Notes under the pieces: model-generated
What the model was told of the DNA's origin: nothing
The model's database searches: none
The model's input: the letters and a program-made list of their open reading frames with translations, nothing else
In this document: positions 1 to 11,094 of the stretch, piece after piece
How the letters are laid out: every line of letters begins with the position of its first letter
Numbering within the stretch: the stretch's first letter is position 1
From: Macropodus opercularis
Taxonomy: Eukaryota > Chordata > Actinopteri > Anabantiformes > Osphronemidae
Direction of reading: 5' to 3'
Length of the DNA: 64,000 nucleotides
Assembly (NCBI GenBank): GCA_030770545.1
Contig: JAUCMP010000028.1
Coordinates: forward strand, 14,651,501-14,715,500
Program-made: the position numbers and the translations under genes

Positions 1-17
1 TGCCTTATTACTCGCAG

Positions 18-62
18 TCAACTCCATCAAGTTCCACCCCACGGAGCAGATGGCCCTCACGG
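18..62 (+). CDS. wdr37: WDR37 internal exon, start of a WD repeat
   Basis: The exon follows an acceptor ending CTCGCAG and ends before GTACGTAT. It opens with two bases completing a codon and closes on the first base of an alanine codon. It encodes NSIKFHPTEQMALT, the beta-strand start of the repeat that finishes in the next exon. Confidence 0.88.
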
Positions 63-3000
63 GTACGTATCTGAACGTGTGTTTAATGTGTGTTAACTGT
101 GTTCTTGGAGATCTGAATATGCTCTGTGTCAATGTTTACCTACATTTCACAGCCTCCGGTGATCAGACAGCTCACATCTGGCGCTATATGGTCCAGCTTC
201 CCACCCCCCAGCCACCACCAGATGTCAGTGTGAGTAGCTTCGTGCTGTGTGCGCTCATGTTTTCTACTGGAATATTCTGAAATGACTAACTTTAACTTTA
301 ACCTTAAGTCAAGTCAAGAAGTGATCTTATAAAAGCAAGTATGGCCAAGTACTGACCAGTTGGAGTGTTGGTTTTCTGTGTCCATAGGCTCCATGTGACG
401 ATGACCAGGACTCATCAGACAGAGAGGAGGGCGAAGTGGACGGCGAGGGGTCTTGCGAAGTTCCCACCGTGCGGGTTGCTACTGCAACTTTGAAAAGCCA
501 CCAGGGCGTTGTGATTGCAGGCGACTGGTTGGTTGGAGGCCGACAAGTGGTGACAGCTTCTTGGGATCGTGCTGCCAACTTGTATGAAGTGGAGACATCT
601 GAGCTGGTTCACACACTCACAGGTAGGCGAACAAAGTTACAGCACTGTACTGGTACTGAATGAGTATTTCACATATGTAGCGTACATAGCATTTTACCAC
701 ATAGCTTCTAGCAGGTGTGTGCCTCAGGTGCTGCCTGTTAGGACACGCACACGCACACGGCAATTAATAGGAATTCCCTGTTTACTGCTTTTTGTCGAGT
801 GACAAAGTGAGTATAGCCAAAGTGGGTTTTGTGGATAAGCTAAAGTGTCTGTGTTGTCCTGTGTTTCTGCAGGCCATGACCAGGAGCTGACTCACTGCTG
901 TACCCACCCGACCCAGCGGCTTGTGGTCACCTCATCCAGAGACACCACCTTCAGACTGTGGGACTTTAGAGATCCATCCATCCACTCGGTCAACGTCTTC
1001 CAGGGACACACTGAGTCAGTCTTTCTCCAACTCATGCACAAACACATACACGAGCGCCTCATTGGCAGTTGAGAAACTTCTGCTCTATACTTCAGTGCTG
1101 CAACACTTGACTTTGCCCACAGGGTGGTGCTGCACCATCTCCATGTTATGTGCTTTTTTAGCTTTTCCAGTGCCACATTAATTTACAGAGCCTTTTGCTC
1201 TAAGCCAAATCCTCCACTCGCCTCTCATTTGTCGCTGAGCCCTTCACTGTCTACCTCTCTCCTCTCCTCACGCTCCTGTTCATTTGTCTGTCCATCTCTG
1301 CGTTAATCCTACCGCTCTGCGTAATTTGGCACTTCACTGGCTGTTAACACTCGATTGCAGCTGCTCATTTCAAAATGATGTCTGTCAGGATTGTGTATGG
1401 TTTTCAGCGGCAGCACTCTTTAAAAGGTGTGAGTGTTTATGTGCATGTCTACAGGTGTGTGCTGGATGCCACTCTCTGGCAGGCTTTGATTGTAAGTGGG
1501 GGGATTACACAGAGCTCATTATGTACGACCCCAGCGCGCATAATTCTTGCAGATCCCACTCTAATTCTCTCCCATAGACAATTGGTGTAATGAGATTAAG
1601 TGCCAGTGTTTCGGTGAACAATGGAGCTCCTCTTTTGCTTTATTTCCCACCATCCTCATCTCTTTCCCAAATATCTACTGATGATCTTAGGATGTGAAAA
1701 TGTATTTCATACGTTAACATCTGTTGACATCATACAACATCTCTTTTGTTAGCAGTTCTCTTGCTAATGGTAGAATGATGCAGCATAAATAGCCCAAGTT
1801 CTCCATCCCTCCTTTGCAAAGAGCAGAGTGTAAGTGGTTATACTGGCAGAAGAGCTGGAGGGGAGACTCTCCTCCTCTCCTTCCCACTGTCTTCACCGGC
1901 AATTACAGCTAACGCTCCCTGACAGCAAACCGCGGCAGCTGAAAGTGCAGCATACGATGTCTAGCCCACCGCCCCGCAGTAATTGCAGAGTAATGACAAC
2001 TACATGAGAGCTAATACAACGGCCGAGAGCAAACAAGTAGCGACAGCACACTTGTTCTACAAACGAAATGCCATGTCACGTTTGTCTCTCCTGCCATCCA
2101 CAACTTTGAGACGTTTGACTACTGTTGTTAGGTGTGTGTGTGTGTTATACTTGCCAGGTTTTTTGCAATCAGTTTTTTCTTAGTATTGATTTTCATTAAC
2201 CTTTTACATATTTATTAGTGTAGTTTGCCACATTTCTTCAAAAGACATTTCAAATAGTTAGCTTACAAACATTGTAATTTTGTGGGAACAGTAGTGTCCT
2301 TTATCTGTATTTGAGCAAAAGGTTGTTGACCATCTGTGTTTCTTCGATTGTTGAAATTCCCATCCTGTCAGAAAAGTTTGAATGGTCTCATCCTATGGGT
2401 ATATACGCAGCAACTGACTGCTGAACACAACCTGAGATAGACACGATTCAGAAACAAATGTCAACATACCGTGGAGGCCGGACTTGTTTTGAACGTCCTT
2501 CTCCTCCCAGTACTTGCTTTGTTTTAAGCGATGCTGGTGTCTGACAGTATTTCTAAAGACCACAGTGCCATCAGGTGCTTTTTGTTCCTCCAATTACAAG
2601 CAAGAAAATTGCTGTCGCCCTAACAGTTTGTCAGGATCCAGAGGTTTCCCATGAGTCCCTCTGTACGTCTGCCACTTCCTTTCTAACTTTCCAATCAGAA
2701 GCACTCTTGACCTTGGCTGGATGAGGCGCTGCACAATTGCCATTAAGTAACATTGAATACCCCCCCCTCCGTCTCCACCACCCATTCTAAAAACCCTTTA
2801 ACCTTAATCAACCTTTTAATCAATTACCTTGTCTGATTACGCTCCACACACCTCCCACCATCTCTCTGCTCACCTCTTGTATTCCCAGGTGGGCTGTACC
2901 CTGCAGTGTCAGAAGGTGCCTGTAATGATACAGCAGTTTCCCTGAGCTACAGCCTCTAATAGGGAAAAGTTCAGTCCTCTAATTAGCTCTTAATGCCATG

Positions 3001-5379
3001 TCAACTTAAATTAAGAAGGAAGCCATGTTTTGCAAGAAAAAGTAGATGTTGAACTCACAATACACGCTGCTAATTTCACTCTAGAACCAAACATCCCTTC
3101 CCGATTTTGTTTTATTCCCTTCAAGGAAAAAAGCCCAAACCATCAGGAGGAAGTGACAGAATGGAAATATGATTTATTATTAGTGGTGAACCTGACCTCA
3201 ACTCAATCCAAGCATGATGGCTGTGGCTTTGTTTCTCTGAGGAAGGCCTACAGGTCAACCAATCACGTCTCGCTTACGCAACTTGAACCTCAGCTTCATT
3301 TTGTCTGATTTGCCATCCCCTCTTGGCCCCTCGAGTGCCAGGAGCATCCGTCCTTCACAGTGTTCAGTCAGCTGCAATGAATCCATCATTATTTAATCCA
3401 ACAGGTGCACCACCTACGTGAGAAGCTTTTTTTAATTGCAAGTGGTTAATTTAAAATCAACAAATCCCAGTTTTAATCTTATCTGGGCATGAGTAGTGTC
3501 ATTTTTATTTTTTGTGCTGTACTTTGCCAGCTCCCTTCACTCCACTTAAATTAAAAAGTGTATAATGAACAAATGTAAATCCGTTTGATATCGGAAAAAG
3601 AATCTTCCTTCGTAACAGCTGCCTTCTCTTTGCTCTTTGTAGTACGGTGACATCTGCAGTGTTCACAGTGGGCGACAACGTGGTTTCAGGGAGTGACGAC
3701 CGCACTGTCAAAGTCTGGGATTTAAAGAACATGAGGTCGCCTATAGCAACTATCCGCACCGACTCAGCTGTGAACAGGTGAGTGACACTGGATGGGAACC
3801 GGCCTTCGACGTTCTTTGTTGGCAGTTCTAACAAAAACTAGTTTCTAGACTGGGAATTTGCTGATGTGATAAAAAGAACCTCACATCTCAGATCTGCTAA
3901 ATAAACCTCTGACCTGGATGTTGAAGTCGAGCTGCTCAGAGAACTTTACTACTCTGTATAAACCAAGGCAACCGCAAAGATATTTCTGTCTCGCCATTTG
4001 TTCAACAGCAATTATCCTGCCTGCCAGCAGAGAATACAGACTGCAGGGGCAGCTGATGTCAGCTTAAAAGTTGTGTGCAAAGTGAAAATTGCCAAAGTAA
4101 ATAAGCGCTTGAGATATTTTTGTAAGTCTAGTGCAGGTGCCCATACAGTAGAAGGAAAACCCCAAAGCAGCAGAACAGGAGCCTTGAGATCTAAATGTGT
4201 CCCTGACTCAAAGTGAACTTAAACTGATGTTTCAGGATAAGTGTCTCGGCCAACCAGAGGATTATTGCCCTTCCTCACGACAATCGACAAGTGCGGCTGT
4301 TTGACTTGAGCGGAGTGAGGCTGGCCAGACTTCCACGCAGCAATAGGATGGTAAGTCTGGAGGTGGGCAGTAGAGGGCAACGCGTTAATGGTACAGCATT
4401 TCTTACTTAACCTACCAACTGTATTGCTTTGTATTTTTTTGTTTAAATTTATGAAGTTAAAGTTAAATCTACCAACATTAGTGATGTCAACTTAAGAGTG
4501 TTTTTAAAATGATAGAATACTTTAATTACACCTTAGTAATGTATGTAACAGTGTCATAACGTATGGGTTCACCGCACATTGGGATATGTACAGTACAGTA
4601 TATGTCTTTTCTCTTCAGCTTGTCAAACAACCGATTCCACCTTAACCCTGGTGCAGCCTTCGAAGGGTCAAAATGAAAACAGGAGGCTGAAAGCTCAAAA
4701 ACCACACAAGGGTTGGACAAAAACAGCCGCAGACGGACGATAAATCACATCACGCTTTATCTAGATGAACGGTTGGATGAACTTGTTCATCATAGACCCA
4801 CACGTGTTCATTGCTTGGATGTAACACACACGGAGGCTGTTTTATCCAACCCTGGTGTGTGTTTTTGAGCTTAGAGGGCCTCGTAGTTCACAGTGGGGTC
4901 GTTTTGACTTCTCCAAGGCTGCATGAGGGTTAAAGTACACTATGCAACTTCATGGGTTGAGTTTTTTGGATGATGCCTGTACTCTTGGACAATACTTCAG
5001 GACAGAGTTGGTGAATTTGCTGTCAGATGTGAAGGAAACTGTCTCCCACACATCTGAAGCAAACTGGAGGCTGGGGTCTGTGTCGGGTCAAGGTGACGGC
5101 TGTCAGGGCATCAATGTGTAATTAAAGTGTGCTTCAGAAATGTGTCTGCTATAGGTTTCAGGAAGTGTGATGATCCCCTGCCTTTTTTTAATCAATCACC
5201 CATTAGGCTGAATTCAAACTAACAGTTTTGTCAATGTGTGTGCGTAGGGCCACAGGCGCATGGTGTGTTGCACAGCATGGAATGAAGAGAACCAGTCATG
5301 CAACCTGTTCACCTGTGGCTTTGATCGGCAGGCCATTGGCTGGAACATCAACATCCCTGCACTGCTGCAGGAGAAGTGA
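18..5379 (+). CDS. wdr37: WDR37, WD repeat-containing protein 37 (C-terminal 7 exons; gene enters from the left)
   Basis: Seven exons join in one frame: 18-62, 153-229, 388-622, 873-1014, 3643-3777, 4236-4350 and 5248-5379. They give 293 codons including the TGA stop; the 5' part of the gene lies left of the window. The product is most of a WD40 propeller. Repeat-ending signatures seen in order are ASGDQTAHIWRY, TASWDRAANLYEV, TSSRDTTFRLWDF, SGSDDRTVKVWDL, NRQVRLFDLSG and TCGFDRQAIGWNI, and the protein ends PALLQEK. These agree closely with the vertebrate WDR37 sequence as I remember it. WDR37 is a WD40 scaffold protein reported to bind PACS1 and PACS2; human variants cause a neurodevelopmental syndrome. 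Every intron has GT/AG ends. An acidic, poorly conserved linker (start of exon 388-622) sits between two repeats, as in the family. The convergent neighbour ADARB2 supports orthology. Confidence 0.96.
153..229 (+). CDS. wdr37: WDR37 internal exon, repeat-ending SGDQTAHIWRY
   Basis: The acceptor is TTTCACAG and the donor GTGAGT begins at 230. The exon encodes SGDQTAHIWRYMVQLPTPQP and then the start of the variable linker. It ends in phase 0. Confidence 0.93.
388..622 (+). CDS. wdr37: WDR37 internal exon, acidic linker plus WD repeat
   Basis: The acceptor is GTCCATAG and the donor GTAGGC. The first 30 or so codons are acidic (CDDDQDSSDREEGEVDGEG) and poorly conserved. They are followed by the conserved repeat from LKSHQGVVIAGDWLVGG to ETSELVHTLTG. 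It ends in phase 1, completed to glycine by the next exon. Confidence 0.96.
873..1014 (+). CDS. wdr37: WDR37 internal exon, HDQELTHCCTHP repeat
   Basis: The acceptor is GTTTCTGCAG. The donor GTCAGT starts at 1015, so the frame that runs on into the intron is not coding. The exon encodes a full WD repeat with TSSRDTTFRLWDF, then FQGHT and the first two bases of an aspartate codon completed at 3643. Confidence 0.95.
1015..3642 (+). other. WDR37 intron, 2.6 kb, nothing coding recognised
   Basis: This is the largest WDR37 intron in the window. It holds a short GT run near 2133, a C-run near 2760 and no frame resembling a known protein. Short open frames on both strands have no family features. 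Confidence 0.8.
3643..3777 (+). CDS. wdr37: WDR37 internal exon, SGSDDRTVKVWDL repeat
   Basis: The acceptor is CTCTTTGTAG and the donor GTGAGT at 3778. The exon encodes TVTSAVFTVGDNVVSGSDD and on to RTDSAVN. Its first base completes the codon begun at 1013-1014, and its last two bases begin an arginine codon. Confidence 0.96.
4236..4350 (+). CDS. wdr37: WDR37 internal exon, RIIALPHDNRQVRLFDLSG
   Basis: The acceptor is TGTTTCAG and the donor GTAAGT at 4351. The exon encodes 38 codons after one completing base, including ALPHDNRQVRLFDLSGVRLA, and ends in phase 0 at SNRM. The intron before it (3778-4235) shows nothing else. Confidence 0.95.
4646..4929. mobile_element. piggyBac-type MITE with long imperfect terminal inverted repeats
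   Basis: The 284-bp element lies in the last WDR37 intron and is flanked on both sides by TTAA (4642-4645 and 4930-4933). Its left end starts CCCTGGTGCAGCCTT, and its right end read on the other strand starts CCCTCATGCAGCCTT. The arms (about 4646-4728 and 4835-4929) keep matching inwards through AAGCTCAAAAAC, AGGGTTGGA and AAAACAGCC, with small gaps. A TTAA target duplication and termini starting with CCC are typical of piggyBac elements. It has no transposase frame, so it is non-autonomous. The family assignment is inference. Confidence 0.65.
5248..5379 (+). CDS. wdr37: WDR37 terminal coding exon with stop
   Basis: The acceptor is GTGTGCGTAG. The exon has 44 codons in phase 0, encoding GHRRMVCCTAWNEENQ, then CNLFTCGFDRQAIGWNI, and ending PALLQEK with TGA at 5377-5379. 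The final WD repeat and C-terminus match WDR37. Confidence 0.97.
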   Translation, partial: GHRRMVCCTAWNEENQSCNLFTCGFDRQAIGWNINIPALLQEK

Positions 5380-6980
5380 AGCCTCTGACACATGAAAAAC
5401 GATGCCACGCAGCGATGTGGCGCCACCCGATGAGAATCCATCCATGTACATACTGTATGGTACAAAGAAACACCGCAGTCCTCGTACACACTTCATCATT
5501 CACTGCTGATCACATGCGTCTCTCGTGTGTAGGAGGACACAGAGCTCGTTTTCAGTGTTTGGCACTTTTACTTATTTAGCATGGATTGTGAATTGTGACA
5601 TGACTCAGCTGATCCATCTGTTTAAGCCGGTACATATTTATACAGCGCTCAGTATAAAGCGCTGCTGTATGTAGAAAAACTCCGTTTGCCCCTCGTAAAG
5701 CTGTGTGAGAACAATTACAAGGCCGTGACCGTTTGTTAGATCAGTAAATTATCTTTTACGAATTATGTATATATGAAGCATCATCCGCTTTTCGAGTGTG
5801 AGGCCAGGAGAAGGTCATGTGTGTGCAGTTCTGTGGGTCTTTTACGCTTTTAGTCCAGTAGTTCTCATGGGATCTTGTTTGTGTGTGTCGCTCTGATTTC
5901 CCTGTTTTCCTGTCAACATTTCAAACTTGACACTGTAATATTGCCTTGTCTTTGTTTACGGTTACTGCCTTTCTGTCATTGTGCAAAGTGCAAGCATAGC
6001 AATAATGGGACTGTACTTCCCTCCTGCTCTACGTGGTTTTAAGGTAGTGTCCCTCACATGTTGCTGCGCTGTGTCACCTATATACTGTCCTACATCCCCT
6101 GTCAGAGGCCTGTGTCGCCCACAAGTGAACCTTCTGCTTACTGATCATTACTGTGTTTCAGTAACACTCATTTGATATGATGTGATTGTGTTTACACTCT
6201 TCAGCCTTGTACCAACATACGTTGTGCACTTTGTCGTTTTGTCGGTGAAACCTCTCGGCAATAACCCAGCTCCTTGAAGTGACAAGTGACACTTCAGACA
6301 TTAACATGTCTGGAGTTGGGCTAGACCTGAATCCTTTGTTACACTTGTGCAATATCCCAAACATGAAGTCGTGCTTTTTGATCTTATTTGAGCTCTGAAT
6401 CATTTATCCAAGTCCTATTCCTTGTACATGTGTGGAAATGTAGCGAAGCGCACATAAGTATGCATAACTTCCCCAAACACTTCACTGCTGTTTCTACCAA
6501 CAATAGAGCCGGGGGGGGGTTGAAGTAGCGTGAACCTAAAATGAAAAACCCTGCATTGAAATGCCTTAATAATGCATTGCAAACGGTGCATTAGCCTTAT
6601 CCATCCGAGCATCAATGTGCTTTTCCAAATACTCCTTAAATAACTAATTGTGTTCCACTGCGCAGCGCAGGTAGGATTTCTATTCCAGTTACATTCAAGG
6701 AATTCAATCTCACAGCCAACGGTATCAGTGTCATTTTAATCTGCAGCTACTGCGTCCGATTTGTGTCCCACTCGTCCCGTTCAAATTCTGAGGAAATGTG
6801 ATTTTGGATTGATACATTCATTTACTGCCATGCTGTAGATTGGCAGCGTGAAAAAAACCTCTCTCCATTGTAGCGAATCGTATTCAACTCAAACTTCATT
6901 ATGTGATGTACTTTGCATACTTTACTGTGGCAGGTTTGCGCTCTCTGACACTTTCCAATAAAAACGTGTGATTTCTTTTC
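5380..6980 (+). other. wdr37: WDR37 3' untranslated region
   Basis: The region runs from the stop codon to shortly after the first strong AATAAA (6957-6962), about 1.6 kb with no frame of interest. It contains a Pumilio-type UGUAUAUA octamer (5766-5773) and a 7-bp perfect stem, CAGCGCT/AGCGCTG (5643-5664). The end is inferred from the poly(A) signal. Confidence 0.7.
6957..6962 (+). terminator. Likely WDR37 poly(A) signal AATAAA
   Basis: A canonical AATAAA is followed about 25-50 nt downstream by a GT/T-rich stretch (from about 6987, TGATGTGTTTTTATG and a T-run). This is the arrangement expected for cleavage and polyadenylation. Confidence 0.7.
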
Positions 6981-6989
6981 CAGCCTCTG

Positions 6990-8080
6990 ATGTGTTTTTA
7001 TGATTTTTTTTTCATTCAGCACAAAGCATCTCAGATTTTATTCAGTTCAGTAAAATACAATATGTATCTTTGTTCATCTCAAGTCGTCCCTGCTGGAACA
7101 GTGATGACTAATGCTAATGAGCAGGGATCATATGGCGCAAACAGATATGTTATTCGGAGTTGATGTTAAGATGTTTAAGTGGGTTATGCAGCCTCATGCG
7201 TTTATATATGTAATGTAATATTTTACTTATATCAAGACGAACCTAGCGTTCATCTTACCACTGTTTTTTTACTAAGGAGTAGTAGAACAGAAGAAGAAGC
7301 CTCAGCAGACGGCTGTTTTTAGAGACCCACCAGAAACCGCCGGCCTACTGCATTACTAATAAAAAGCCAAAGTACTAATTGATGGGAGATTCATTTTGTA
7401 GATGAGACATTTCAGTTTGGAATTTTTAACACACCTGCAAATGTGAGTGTGAAGACGTGGAGTTTGATTAACTGCCCATAGAGTAGGTGTGAATGACAGC
7501 TGGGCTTGGCTTCAGCACCTTCAAACCTTAACAGAAACACAGGTTGGAATAATGGATGAATGGACACAACGGTTGTAACCTGAACACAGTGTGTTGGTGT
7601 ATTTTTGAAATGGTGTCCTCGTAGGGATCACTGGGTGGGACCACACTGGCTCCGTTTTTTGTGGCCGTCTATTACGGTAGATTGTAGCTGGCTGGCTGCA
7701 ACCAGCCACTGGAGCAAATTGTCAATTAGGATTTTTATTGTGGAGCACACAGTCGACTCCATGGCCTTAGGGGAAAGGGTGGATGCTGCAGAGGAGGAAA
7801 CCCTTCATACCCCCTGCCCCACTCTCCCACTCTGCTTCGTCTTCTTCTTCCTCCAGGATAATTTGGTTTCTGGTGTGTGCGTGACACCTGCTACCGAGCC
7901 TGACAGAGATAACCATTTCCCTCGCGGGAGCTCCCCTGGGAGAGACTGGAGGAGAGAGGCTGCTTTAATATCACCACACTCATTATTTGATTGAGATGTG
8001 TTGTAACATTGTTAGAAATGATTAATTATACATAGCCATTGAATTTAGATTAAACAAAGACTGAAGAGACAAAATAAAAT
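6990..8080. other. Intergenic gap between convergent WDR37 and ADARB2
   Basis: About 1.1 kb lies between the two inferred poly(A) sites. An open frame on the plus strand at 7605-7994 (129 codons) shows no domain or low-complexity bias and I regard it as chance. I recognise nothing else here. Confidence 0.55.
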
Positions 8081-8096
8081 GACAAGATTTTGTGGT

Positions 8097-8102
8097 TTTA
8101 TT
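8097..8102 (-). terminator. Candidate distal ADARB2 poly(A) signal
   Basis: TTTATT on the plus strand reads AATAAA on the minus strand and is followed by T/GT-rich sequence in the transcript sense. It is the last strong signal before the intergenic gap. A second AATAAA at 8875-8870 could be used instead. Confidence 0.5.
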
Positions 8103-10327
8103 CACATGTACAGTACAAACATTCACTTTTACTGAAGTGCAATTTACAGACCTTAGCAGCAGCTGTTCAAATACTTCGTCATAATTAGACATTTTAGGAT
8201 CTCTCTCACGTCCTTGTCAGCATCCTTTATACATGTTTTATACATATGTACACTAATAGATACAGTATTGCCATTTAGACATGCCTTAAAGTTATTCTAT
8301 TTCAAAATAAATCTCTTCATCTGTTGTAATGGCCAGTGAAGATTTCATGAGATGTTGTGATGCGTTAGGAATGTTGTTACTCACTGAAGGTGACGCGTAG
8401 ATGAGGAAAACAAGGTTCTGTCTGTTCTGACGCAAAAAGATTTACACGAATGTCATCTTTTCCGCTACAGAAACAAAAATAAACACCGTGGCCCTTCTGG
8501 AGTGAAAGTGTGGCTTCTGGCAGAAATTCTTTTTTTTCCTTCATTTTTTGTACAGCTAGACAAAGAAATTGTTATTTTTGAACCCATGTGGAAAATAATA
8601 GGAGAGGACCAAACAAGGGTTACAGGGTTAAGAGCAAATCTCACAGTATAAACGCTAATGACATCAATCCTGACGCAATTTTCCCCTGAGGCTACACCCA
8701 CAGAGGACAGGAAGGCAGCTGCTACAGCGCCAGCCTCCCAGAACCCACATGCTGTCGGTCCTTTCTGTTAATTCATTTACAAGCTCCAAAGGCTTCAATG
8801 CAAGTGTTGGTTCCATTTAATTGTTCTCACTGTACGTTTTTAAAGCGAAGATGTGTTTTTTTATTTTACCTGACATGCAGAGACTCTGGCACCTGATCCT
8901 GCTGTAGTATACAAATACTGGTTGTTTGTTAGGATCACAATTACGCTGCTGATGTAGAGGTGGTTCCTGGTCAATATGGGCCAGACGATATAATGTTTCA
9001 TCTGTTCCTGCAACTACGGGCAGTAAATACGCCAACATGAAAATCATGCAAGAGAAAAACCTTATAGGAGTATGAGGGGTACAAACGATACCTCTCCAGT
9101 GTTTGACATCTTCAACCTAATTACTGAAAGAATTTTTTTCCAAATACGAATAACGAGGTTCTACAAGAACTAGTGTAAACTCTAATCAGAGCAGATTACC
9201 TTTGTTTTGAGCATTATGTATCAGTATGTGCTTTGAAAATAATACCTAGGAATATGTTCTACTTGAGCAATTAGAGGTTTTAAGATATTCTAAACTAAAC
9301 TAATGCCACGATGTGAGTGACTGGCCGGTATAAGTCTTCTTTCTCAGTAAAACCTGTAATGAACAGAAACCCAAAAGCAGGTTCAGTTCACAGTTCTGTA
9401 AATCTGCCTGTATGTCAAACCCTCTGTCTCGCACACATACACTGCACCAAACGGCTTATTCCTCCAACCTACAGACAGTCTGCAATGTGTTCTTAGTGAA
9501 GCTCCTACTGTATGACGTGCTCTCCACAAATATGGGAAGAAATAACGGTGACAAAAGCATATTTGAGTAACAACAGTACATGTTCGTTTACTACCGATGC
9601 TTGTCCAAATATGGTACATTTCCTTGCTCTTGGTGCAAGGAAATGCACGAGCGTAACTCATTGTCACAGCTGTCAACCTTTTTACTTGTAGCCACACATT
9701 TGTCACGATCATTGAGAAAAACATACTGTAGGCAGGATTGAAAAACTATGCCAGGAAGCACCACTAGATGTCACTCTCACTACTTGGATTTGATTACCGA
9801 TGGCCGCTTGAAGCTTCAAGAGAGGACAGCAATGACAGAACAACAGTTATGATAGTAACGAATATAACACAAATAAAACAGTACCAACAAAGAGAATACA
9901 AATGCACACAGAGATCAGCAAGGTGCGTATTTATCTCCCCGTTGAAAATGATGCTGACATGAATCGAGTGCGACGCGTTCAGGGCGGCCACCACACAGAG
10001 GGAGCACAAGTCATCGGGTCAACGAGGCCTCGAGTAATGAGTCACAGCTACAACCTGCTCTCAGCGGTGACAGCCTGCTTTGATGCAGGCCAACGGACAC
10101 GGGTCTCAACAGGAGGAAAAACTTGGGTCACCCGGGTTAAAGGCAAAGAGAGAAGGCAAATAAAGAAAGCAAAACGGGGAAATACTCCCCCTCCGTCACC
10201 GCCACTTGTACTTAGGAGAGAGGTAATGGCTGCATTTACACACCTTGCCTCAATTCTTCTCAGGAGAGGAGGAGGGTGAAGGTGGGAGGGGGGGAACACG
10301 GTGTATTAACCTGTCGTTGTGTCACAT

Positions 10328-10570
10328 TAAGAGCAGAGGGGCGAGGGAAATGAAAAGAGGGCACCGGAGGGAGAGATGGAGGCAAAAGGAGAAGGAAGTC
10401 ATGAAGACAGAAATGAGAGTGGGGTAGGTGAAGCCATGCTCCGTCCTTCTCCTTCTCTCACTCCCACGTCCCTTCCTCTTCCTCTATCAGCCGTCACCCT
10501 GACAGGGCCGGTAATTGGACGCGGACCTCTCCCTCTCTTTTCTCTCTTTCTCGCTCTCTCCCTCTCTTGT
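10328..10570. repeat. Purine-rich block followed by pyrimidine-rich block
   Basis: About 10328-10430 is almost all purine on the plus strand (GAGGGAAATGAAAAGAGGG and similar). About 10438-10490 and 10526-10568 are almost all pyrimidine (CTCTCCCTCTCTTTTCTCTC). The blocks are roughly complementary, so the ADARB2 3'UTR could fold back here. Confidence 0.55.
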
Positions 10571-10866
10571 GGTTCTACTCCTCAGCGGGAGCCTTGGGGC
10601 CCGGAAATAGCTGATGACAAGATAGCAGCTGCCTTTCATTCTGCTCAAGGTTACCCCACCCCCTGACAGCCAGAGAGGGGTGTGTTTGCTTAAATGTGCC
10701 TGTTTAAAGAAGGGACAGATAGAAAAAAGCTTTTCTTTTCTCTTCAGCTTGGCCAGTTGACCTTCATCCGGATGTTTTTGTATCGGGTGCACGATGGTGG
10801 TGACGATGGCCACGAGCTGAACTCACAGGCACGAAGATGTGGAGCAGGATGGTCGTAAAGGTTAAA

Positions 10867-10867
<1 letters not shown>

Positions 10868-10913
<46 letters not shown>
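10868..10913. repeat. (AC)23 microsatellite adjoining the ADARB2 stop codon
   Basis: There are 23 uninterrupted AC dinucleotides. On the ADARB2 strand this is (GT)23 beginning four bases after the TGA stop. Confidence 0.97.
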
Positions 10914-10915
<2 letters not shown>

Positions 10916-10917
10916 CC

Positions 10918-11094
10918 TCAGGCTGCCAGCAAGAACTGTTCTTGCTCAGGTGGTTTCTTCACCCAGGTTCCCAGGCCTGTTTCCTGTAAAGATCTGAACC
11001 AGTGCTGCTTGACTGTCTGGTAAGAGCGTGCGGCCATCTTTGTGTCGCAGTACATGAGCTGGCGGTCCGCCGAGCCAGTCGCATGGTTCCCAAT
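10918..11094 (-). CDS. adarb2: ADARB2 last coding exon with stop
   Basis: The acceptor on the minus strand is CTTCCTCTACAG. The exon has 59 codons in phase 0, encoding RQLMYCDTKMAARSYQTVKQ, then GLGTWVKKPPEQEQFLLAA and TGA (10920-10918). It is the C-terminus of the deaminase domain. Confidence 0.96.
   Translation of the reverse strand: MGNHATGSADRQLMYCDTKMAARSYQTVKQHWFRSLQETGLGTWVKKPPEQEQFLLAA

Larger units (their letters stand above)
8081..10917 (-). other. adarb2: ADARB2 3' untranslated region (extent inferred)
   Basis: On the minus strand this runs from the stop codon (10920-10918) to the AATAAA at 8102-8097, about 2.8 kb. It begins four bases after the stop with a 46-nt GT repeat. It contains a purine/pyrimidine-biased stretch near 10330-10570 and alternative signals (AATAAA at 8875-8870, ATTAAA at 8820-8815), so shorter forms are possible. 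No coding frame is recognised. Confidence 0.55.

Noticed and set aside
7605..7994. 129-codon plus-strand frame between the two genes
   Set aside because: No domain, no splice-compatible neighbours and no relation to either gene. Its length is unremarkable for the region.
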